The notes under the pieces: generated by a model | Seen by the model: only the letters and a program-made list of their open reading frames with translations | Database searches by the model: none | What the model was told of the DNA's origin: nothing | Origin: Microbacterium sp. T32 | Lineage (GTDB): Bacteria; Actinomycetota; Actinomycetes; Actinomycetales; Microbacteriaceae | Length of the DNA stretch: 64,000 nt | NCBI RefSeq assembly: GCF_001619615.1 | Contig: NZ_LQQP01000077.1 | Span: forward strand, 62,001 to 126,000 | Direction: 5' to 3' | Program-made: the position numbers and the translations under genes | In this document: piece by piece, positions 59,021 through 64,000 of the stretch | Numbering within the stretch: the stretch's first letter is position 1 | Layout of the letters: each line of letters starts with the position of its first letter

Positions 59021-59808
59021 GCGAGCTACGTCGCCAGCGCGCGTCGGAGACGCATCGGAAGTACCCCTACTGGTGGAACGGTCGTCAGTGGGCACCGGCG
59101 ACCGCATATCCCCGGTGGAACTCGATTCGGAACCTCGAGAGGTCAATCTGGCGTCCCACCAGATATGACGCGGAGTACCGAGTGCCGACGGCCTGGAACG
59201 GGCCGCGAGCTGTCTACAACTTGGTTCGGTTCATCGACGCGTTCCTACCTCCCGCGCCGGATGAGAATCACAGGCTCGCATTCAGGTGGGATCACGGCAA
59301 GCCACGGTTCCACTGGCGGGGGGTGCGTCTCGATCACCTGCATCGTCGTCGACCGTGGACAACCTTCCTATGTTGCAACGGTTTCACCGATGAGCAGTCT
59401 CAGCCCCGGCCTGTCCTCTGGCAGGAGCCCACCTTTTCCTTGCCGGACGGTGACCCGCGGTCTTACGTCTGGAATCCGCTGGCGCCGGTTGGTCACCCGG
59501 CCCACATCTCGGAGCCACCCACCCTTGGCTGGCGCGCAGACGGTGGCTGGTGCGACGAAGGGCAGGACTATCCGAAGGAGGGGACCCTGTCGCTGATCGA
59601 GCTGATGGGAGTTCCGGCCCCGTCGCTGTTCGAGCTGATGCCGATGGATGCTCCGAGAACGGGTTTAGGGACTTTCCCAGAAGATGACGTTCTGACAGAA
59701 GAACCCTGGGGCGGTAACTGGTGGCACAGGTGGGAGGCTCCCGACCTGTGCCTATGCGATTCGCGATGGCCATCACCCCAATGTTGGGTCGATCACGACC
59801 AGCGCTAG
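59017..59808 (+). CDS. Hypothetical mobile-element protein, Trp-rich
   Basis: A 263-residue protein not recognised. It is very rich in Trp and Pro (YPYWWNGRQWAP, GNWWHRWEAPDLCLC) and ends in a Cys/Trp cluster. GTG 59017 overlaps the preceding stop. No transmembrane helix is seen. The following 298 nt to 60107 show no recognisable gene. Confidence 0.55.
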   Translation: MSELRRQRASETHRKYPYWWNGRQWAPATAYPRWNSIRNLERSIWRPTRYDAEYRVPTAWNGPRAVYNLVRFIDAFLPPAPDENHRLAFRWDHGKPRFHWRGVRLDHLHRRRPWTTFLCCNGFTDEQSQPRPVLWQEPTFSLPDGDPRSYVWNPLAPVGHPAHISEPPTLGWRADGGWCDEGQDYPKEGTLSLIELMGVPAPSLFELMPMDAPRTGLGTFPEDDVLTEEPWGGNWWHRWEAPDLCLCDSRWPSPQCWVDHDQR

Positions 59809-60106
59809 TACGACACGTGTGAATGCCCTAGCTCTGCCGGACTGCCATCGCCTACCCCGGGCGCATACCTAGTTCGCGGTGGACCCTTCCGGACGCGCCG
59901 TTATACGTGAGTATGACCAGCTGAATTGCCGGTTTTCGGCGTGTCCGGAGGGGTTGCTACGTGCTCCAGCCGATGAGACATGTGTCGGCTGCGGGGGTGA
60001 TACCTGAGAGAGAGCCATAGTCCCTCCGAGCCCTGAGCGTCCCGCCCGCGGGCTTCCGGGGTCCCGGCGCCGCGCTGCCGTAGTTCCCAGTGAGGAAAGG
60101 AGTGAG

Positions 60107-60709
60107 ATGCAGCGCAGAAACAACTGCCCCTGGTGCGTCCACACCCGGGCCATGGTCTGGGAGCAGCGGATCTGGCAGGGCGAGAACGTCGAGACGGTCG
60201 CGGCGGATACGCCGTTCAGTCTGGACGCGGCGCACCTTCACGTGCGGGACCACATGGGACTGGTGCTCTCGGCGGAGCCGCTCATCACGTCGGTGCCGTC
60301 GGTGTCGCAGGCCGCGCCGATCCCGGCCGCCCCCGCACCGGGCGCGCTCGCCTCCAGCGGGTCCGCACCGTCCGTAGCGGCCTACGCGGCTGATCTACTC
60401 AAGCTGGCATCGCAGGTGGTGGCCGCCGCTGACGTGGCCGCCGAGCACGGCTCCCTCGAAAGTGCAATGCGAGAGATCGAGATCCGGGCCTTGGCGCTAG
60501 ACGAAGTCGCGGCCTCTCTCGGCGTCGACATCCACGAGGCCGAGCAGATGTTGAACGAGGTCACGGCCACCGTGCGAGGTGCTCTGCGAGCTGGTGCTGC
60601 CGGGCTGGGCAACGACCTTGAATTCCTCGCCGTCGCGATCCGCGAAGAGGGCGGACACCGCATCGCCAGCGACCTAGAACAGCGCATCCGCGCCCGCCAG
60701 CGAGCCTGA
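60107..60709 (+). CDS. Hypothetical protein with N-terminal CPWC motif
   Basis: A 200-residue protein. MQRRNNCPWCVHTR carries a Cys-x-x-Cys, a Pro/Ala-rich linker spans about 65-90, and the rest is helical (YAADLLKLASQVVAAADVAAEHG). GAAAGGAGTG precedes ATG 60107. It starts a three-gene run to 61596. Confidence 0.55.
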   Translation: MQRRNNCPWCVHTRAMVWEQRIWQGENVETVAADTPFSLDAAHLHVRDHMGLVLSAEPLITSVPSVSQAAPIPAAPAPGALASSGSAPSVAAYAADLLKLASQVVAAADVAAEHGSLESAMREIEIRALALDEVAASLGVDIHEAEQMLNEVTATVRGALRAGAAGLGNDLEFLAVAIREEGGHRIASDLEQRIRARQRA

Positions 60710-60724
60710 AGCCAAGGAGCAGAG

Positions 60725-61207
60725 ATGATTCACCCCGACGACCTCCCGCCCCTCCGCACGACACCCATCGTCGAACCCCTCACCCTGAGCGCACCGCACG
60801 AGTATCCCTTCACGGTGCACTTCTTCTCCTCCAAGACCGTGCTGCTCACGGAGATGCGAGGGCACACGTTCGAGTTCGGTGACGAGCTACAGATCACCGC
60901 TGCGATCTACGAGCTATCCAAGGACCGCAACGGGCAGAGCTGGCTCGACCTCATCGATGACACCGACGCGCAGATCCAGCGGTGGGGGAAGGTGCGCTAC
61001 GCGCGCGGACCCTGGCCCGACGCTCTTCCTCGTGTCCAGGCCGGCTCACCGGAGGAAGCCGACCTGATCGCCCACGAGTGGGCCGAGGCTTGGAAGCTCC
61101 CAACCGAGGAGGAGCGAAACGAGGCGCGAGCTGCTCTGTACCGCAAGTACGGTTCCCCGCCCCAGACAAGCCGGCACCTCGGGTTCCTACCGGGAGATGT
61201 CGAGTGA
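60725..61207 (+). CDS. Hypothetical mobile-element protein
   Basis: A 160-residue soluble protein, unrecognised, with a beta-rich N-terminus (FTVHFFSSKTVLLTEMRGHTFEFGDE) and a helical C-terminus. AAGGAG lies 6 nt before the ATG. It overlaps the next gene (GTGA). Confidence 0.55.
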   Translation: MIHPDDLPPLRTTPIVEPLTLSAPHEYPFTVHFFSSKTVLLTEMRGHTFEFGDELQITAAIYELSKDRNGQSWLDLIDDTDAQIQRWGKVRYARGPWPDALPRVQAGSPEEADLIAHEWAEAWKLPTEEERNEARAALYRKYGSPPQTSRHLGFLPGDVE

Positions 61208-61596
61208 CCAACAACCGCTCCACCAACGAGGCCTTTCGCCTCAAGGTGATGATCAACCTTCTCCAAAGCCATCTCCGAGTCCTCGTCCCCGACGACGAGC
61301 AATCGCCCTACCGCGCCCTCCTTGCCGACACGGATGCCCACACAGATATCGCTGGGCTCGCACCGTGGATCGTGCACGTCCGCACCTCTGCGAGCGGCGA
61401 AAAGCTCTCCGAGATCGTCACCGACGTCACCGACGCCGCCCGCGCGGCCGGGAGCGACTGGGCCGTTGCCATCATGAACCGGCGCGGGTACCCCGTCGAA
61501 GACAGCTACGCGATCATGCCGCTACACGTCCTCACACGCATCTTCCGCGGTGAGGCACCCCCACCCCTTCACCCCGGCACCGGCATCCCGGAGTGA
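61204..61596 (+). CDS. Hypothetical protein, possible phage/plasmid antitoxin-like
   Basis: A 130-residue protein with WIVHVRTSASGEKLSEIVTDV, DWAVAIMNRRGYPVEDSYAIM and LHVLTRIF. The latter resembles small proteins found in actinobacterial phages and plasmids. No function is assigned. It is the last gene before a strong terminator. Confidence 0.55.
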   Translation: MTNNRSTNEAFRLKVMINLLQSHLRVLVPDDEQSPYRALLADTDAHTDIAGLAPWIVHVRTSASGEKLSEIVTDVTDAARAAGSDWAVAIMNRRGYPVEDSYAIMPLHVLTRIFRGEAPPPLHPGTGIPE

Positions 61597-61682
61597 AGGA
61601 CAGAGGAGACAGGAGCTCCTCGAGCGGCGGCTGGACTTCTGCCCTCCGCAGCCCAGCCGCCGCTCACGCCTTCGCAGAAACC

Positions 61683-61723
61683 GAAGAAGGGTGCACCACC
61701 CAGGAGGCGATGCACCCTTCTTC
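61683..61723. terminator. Bidirectional hairpin terminator
   Basis: GAAGAAGGGTGCA pairs perfectly with TGCACCCTTCTTC around a 15-nt loop and is followed by TCTCTAT. It separates the convergent genes ending at 61596 (plus) and 61738 (minus). Confidence 0.8.
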
Positions 61724-61737
61724 TCTCTATGCAGAGA

Positions 61738-61857
61738 TCAGGTCAACCGAACGATGTTCCCGCATCGACACCGGATGAGCCCGGGCCGGTACGAAGGCGA
61801 GAACGGGCCGAAGGTGCGTCGGCAGTGAGGGCAGGTGAGCGTCATGTAGCGCGTCAT
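61738..61857 (-). CDS. Tiny zinc-ribbon protein (39 residues)
   Basis: The frame reads MTRYMTLTCPHCRRTFGPFS to a stop after IVRLT. Four cysteines (C9, C12, C30, C32) form CxxC and CxC knuckles typical of a zinc ribbon. GGTAGGTGAC upstream of ATG 61857 gives a ribosome-binding site. It follows the 61867 gene by 9 nt on the same strand, likely one small operon. Function unknown. Confidence 0.65.
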   Translation of the reverse strand: MTRYMTLTCPHCRRTFGPFSPSYRPGLIRCRCGNIVRLT

Positions 61858-61866
61858 GATCGTCAC

Positions 61867-62040
61867 CTACCGCGTCGGACGGATGATCTGGTAGGTCGTT
61901 CCGGGCCGCTGTCCCGGAGGGAACGGCTCACCCTGGACGCTGGTCACCTCGTTCGTGAGGCGGCCGCCCTGGAACTGGCCGTAGATCCCGCTCTGGGGGA
62001 CGCTCTGACCGGGCCGGAAACTGGGTTTGCGAGTGGTCAT
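61867..62040 (-). CDS. YjzC-like small protein
   Basis: A 57-residue protein with KPSFRPGQSVPQSGIYGQF and GEPFPPGQRPGTTYQI, the FRPGxxxPxSGIY pattern of the YjzC family. Function of the family is unknown. AAGAAGG precedes ATG 62040. Confidence 0.65.
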   Translation of the reverse strand: MTTRKPSFRPGQSVPQSGIYGQFQGGRLTNEVTSVQGEPFPPGQRPGTTYQIIRPTR

Positions 62041-62296
62041 ATGACTACCCTTCTTTGCTTGGCCGAGCACCAAGAACCTCCACGGCGAGTCGATTGACCC
62101 GCCTGCATGTGGTGGTATTAGGGTAGAAGAACCATCACCTGGACAGTATTGGTGCCTTCGACCCCGAACCCGGTTCCCCCGGCTATCGGGGTTGTCGTGC
62201 TTCGGTACGAGAAAGTCTACCGGCGAGGTCTGTCGTTAAGAGCTACAAGTGGGGGCCGAAGTTACACTCGTGTGATTCGGGTCGTGACCCGGACGG

Positions 62297-62382
62297 GTTC
62301 TCCACAACTTCTCCACGACTTCGCTCACAGCTTCGCCCTCCCCGATCCCTTCTCTCGCCTGGGATCCGCGAAGTTATCCACA
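62297..62382. repeat. Iteron-like repeats and DnaA-box-like sites
   Basis: Four 11-12-nt units run head to tail: GTTCTCCACAA, CTTCTCCACGA, CTTCGCTCACAG, CTTCGCCCTCC (62297-62341). The first contains TTCTCCACA and a perfect DnaA box TTATCCACA lies at 62374-62382. The 425-nt gap 62041-62465 is otherwise free of convincing genes, so a replication origin of the element is possible. Confidence 0.5.
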
Positions 62383-62465
62383 GGATCGACGTCAGCCGAC
62401 CCCATCGCCAAAAATTAACCTGGCTCGGCGTGTCTTCGGCGTGTCGCGGGGTGCTTCCAATACGT

Positions 62466-62759
62466 TTATCGGCCCTCACCGGTTCCATAGATCGGCTTGA
62501 GTAGCTCGCCGAGGTCGACTTCGAGGGCCATCGCGAGCCGGTACCAAGTGATCAATGTGCCGCTCGTGGCGGCTCTGTTGGGGTCTCTGCCTGGGCCAAT
62601 CCTCGGCTTGCCCGACTCCAACGCCACCAGCGTTGCGCGACCCACCCCGGCAGCGGCTGCGAGAGCGTCGTAGGACATGCCGCGGCTGCGTCGTAGCTGA
62701 GCTAGATGAACGCGAAGTGCAGCGAGGTCGGGTTCGGGAATCGGACCATCGCTTGGCAC
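62466..62759 (-). CDS. XRE-family repressor
   Basis: A 97-residue protein with LRRSRGMSYDALAAAAGVGRATLVALESG, a Cro/CI helix-turn-helix (about 22-50), and WYRLAMALEVDLGELLKPI as the dimerisation helix. An insert PRIGPGRDPNRAATSG is longer than usual. GTG 62759. It faces the putative origin region and may control the element's maintenance. Confidence 0.8.
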   Translation of the reverse strand: MPSDGPIPEPDLAALRVHLAQLRRSRGMSYDALAAAAGVGRATLVALESGKPRIGPGRDPNRAATSGTLITWYRLAMALEVDLGELLKPIYGTGEGR

Positions 62760-62846
62760 CTATTCACTCAACTGACACCCGGGCGCTGCTGTGTTATGTC
62801 TAGTCATCAGAAATGATGTCTAGTCGTCCTGATCCGAAGGAGCCTC

Positions 62847-63392
62847 ATGTCAGGCGCAACACCAGGTCCTCCCGAAGGCTGGTATCTGAATCCCGAGTAG
62901 CCAGACACGCTTCGCTGGTGGGATGGTTCCACCTGGGGGCCGGTTGCTCCCAAGCCACCCCTGCCCCAAGCTCGCACATCGGTGAGTGCGCCCCATCCGC
63001 AGACGCAGGCCTACCTCTCGCCGCCCGCCCCACCGGCCCCGCGTGCGGTCCCAGGAACGCCGGCGCAGGGATCTCAGGCCTTCTGGCACGAGGGTCCGGA
63101 GGGGCCCCGTCCCTCTCTGCCCCCCAAGGTCAAGACTCTGAATAGCGCATGGGCCTTCGCCGCCGCTGCGATTCTCGTGCCCTTCATGATGGGCTCGCAC
63201 CGCATGTATCTCGGTCGAATCGGAACGGGCCTACTGATGCTCGCTATCTGGCTGATTCCGTTCCTGGTGGTCACGTTCGAGATCGAGGAACTCCTCTTCC
63301 TCGTCGTCGTCGCTCCGCTGGTCGTATTCCCCTGGTGGGTGGTCGACGTCGTCAGGCTCCGTCGCTTGGTCGAGGACGCGAACTATCGGTGA
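62847..63392 (+). pseudogene. DUF2510-TM2 membrane protein interrupted by an in-frame TAG
   Basis: From ATG 62847 (AAGGAG 5 nt upstream) the frame encodes PPEGWYLNPE, a TAG at 62898-62900, then PDTLRWWDGSTWGP. Together these are an intact DUF2510 motif split by one codon. A Pro-rich linker and a TM2 domain (SHRMYLGRIGTGLLMLAIW, then FLVVVAPLVVFPWWVVDVV) follow to 63392. One base (GAG or CAG to TAG) would explain it. Re-initiation at GTG 62982 could still make the TM2 part. Confidence 0.7.
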
Positions 63393-63396
63393 CTTC

Positions 63397-63726
63397 GTGT
63401 TAACCCCCAGTCGTTACCGTGCGCCTGTGGGAGTGATTCAGAGGCCAGAACCCGCTCGTCCGCCGGCTCATCGCTGCAATGCTCCCGACGGCGAGCCCTT
63501 CGGCACAGTCTGGCGGTGCGACGAATGTCGCCGCGCATGGGTTCTCGTGGGGTCTGGCCGATCGCAGCTTCCAGTATGGGTGCCAGCCATTCGAGGCCCA
63601 TTCGGTCGTTGGGGTCCCGGCCTTGGGGCAGCTCTCGTCTCCTGGTTGGTAGTAGCCGGCCTAGCTGGGGCGGCGCTGGTCGTGACTTTGGCGATGATCG
63701 CGCTTCTATCCCGTGGACCGTACTAA
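63397..63726 (+). CDS. Small membrane protein with a Cys motif
   Basis: A protein of up to 109 residues. HRCNAPDGEP and WRCDECRRAWVL suggest a zinc-ribbon-like N-terminus, and LVSWLVVAGLAGAALVVTLAMIALL is one C-terminal transmembrane helix. GTG 63397 is assumed; GTG 63427 or 63433 are possible. Function unknown. Confidence 0.5.
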   Translation: MLTPSRYRAPVGVIQRPEPARPPAHRCNAPDGEPFGTVWRCDECRRAWVLVGSGRSQLPVWVPAIRGPFGRWGPGLGAALVSWLVVAGLAGAALVVTLAMIALLSRGPY

Positions 63727-63858
63727 TGCGGGCGTCCTAATCCTTGCTTTTGAGAACGGCCGTCATCGGCCTTTCTCGCAACCGTCCGAAGTGCCCCCGC
63801 GTATCTAAATCCTGTATCCAAATTATTGCCGTCTCATCTGGGTTTTTCCTGACTTCTG

Positions 63859-63878
63859 ATACCCCCCTAGGGTATAAT
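63859..63878 (+). promoter_or_regulatory. Promoter with CsoR-like palindrome before the resolvase
   Basis: ATACCC-N5-GGGTAT (63859-63875) overlaps TATAAT (63873-63878), a consensus -10, six nt before the resolvase GTG. The arrangement resembles copper-sensing CsoR operators (ATACCC...GGGTAT). CTGACT at 63849-63854 may serve as -35. Confidence 0.5.
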
Positions 63879-63883
63879 TGGAC

Positions 63884-64000
63884 GTGAGCAACCATCAGAG
63901 CATCGGCTACGTCCGAGTCAGCACGAACAAGCAGACCACCGACCAGCAGCGCGACGCCCTCGAAGCGGCCGGAGTCACCCGGATCTTCGAAGACGTGATG
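63884..64000 (+). CDS. Serine recombinase (resolvase/invertase), N-terminal part
   Basis: The first 39 residues contain IGYVRVSTNKQTTDQQRDAL, the catalytic-serine region (Ser in VRVST) of small serine resolvases and invertases of the Pin/TnpR type, followed by GVTRIFEDVM. The gene runs off the end of the window. With only 6 nt between -10 and GTG the mRNA is probably leaderless. It marks a transposon or the recombination module of the integrated element. Confidence 0.88.
   Translation, partial: MSNHQSIGYVRVSTNKQTTDQQRDALEAAGVTRIFEDVM

Noticed and set aside
61729-62097. Possible 122-residue plus-strand gene
   Set aside because: Opposite to two small minus-strand genes with recognisable patterns (zinc ribbon, YjzC-like).
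62149-62418. Possible 89-residue plus-strand gene
   Set aside because: No ribosome-binding site, low-complexity translation, and it covers the iteron/DnaA-box region.
63751-63777. Terminator after the 63397 gene
   Set aside because: GAGAACGGCC and GGCCTTTCTC pair only partly and no U-tract follows; too weak to list.

Overview
The window reads as chromosome of a high-GC actinobacterium, most likely Microbacteriaceae and Microbacterium-like. The basis is the very G/C-rich third codon positions, frequent GTG/TTG starts, a DtxR/IdeR-type iron box, and gene types first described from Microbacterium (FAD-dependent C-glycoside oxidase and C-deglycosidase). Assignment to genus is an inference; no 16S rRNA or ribosomal gene is present.

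Layout. 1-7 kb is ordinary chromosome: PIF1-like helicase, iron-regulated heme oxygenase, a degenerate serine-hydrolase lipoprotein, an EamA exporter, CorA and an amino-acid permease. 7.1-13.2 kb is a 4-hydroxybenzoate/protocatechuate module: pobA, an IclR regulator and pcaHGBDC. 13.2-43.5 kb is a C-glycoside island. It holds five units of the C-glycoside deglycosidase type (beta subunit, DUF6379/CarC-DgpC-like, plus TIM-barrel alpha subunit, CarB-DgpB-like), two of them fused into single genes. With them are a GMC flavoprotein sugar oxidase, Gfo/Idh/MocA dehydrogenases, further TIM-barrel isomerases, a ThuA-like protein, an ABC sugar importer, two FAD/glycosidase-like genes, and TetR, LysR and ROK regulators. 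43.6-50.6 kb is a tightly coupled aromatic-ring operon (extradiol dioxygenase, two FAH-family hydrolases, cyclase-family hydrolase, FAD monooxygenase, amidohydrolase, SDR) resembling the flavonoid A-ring (fde) pathway. 51-54.2 kb has an MFS transporter and a second GMC oxidase. 54.3-57.8 kb has SnoaL-like, BLUF photoreceptor, a frameshifted hipA with hipB, and an SGNH lipoprotein. From 57.8 kb onward lies a mobile element: it starts at a tRNA-Gly(CCC) 3' fragment and carries HTH/excisionase-like genes, small hypotheticals, iteron/DnaA-box-like repeats, an XRE repressor and the start of a serine resolvase that runs off the window.

How it may work together (inference): a plant C-glycoside is imported, oxidised at C3 of the sugar by a GMC or Gfo-type enzyme, and its C-C bond is cleaved by one of the deglycosidases. 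The keto/anhydro sugar then passes to TIM-barrel, ThuA and Gfo enzymes. The aglycone A-ring is opened by the 43.6-50.6 kb operon, and the B-ring leaves as 4-hydroxybenzoate or protocatechuate for PobA/Pca. The multiplicity of deglycosidase units suggests several substrates or regioisomers.

Four 65-nt palindromes with covarying arms (7.1, 8.4, 50.6, 54.2 kb) punctuate the module boundaries. All functions are assigned from sequence patterns read by eye; no database search was possible.
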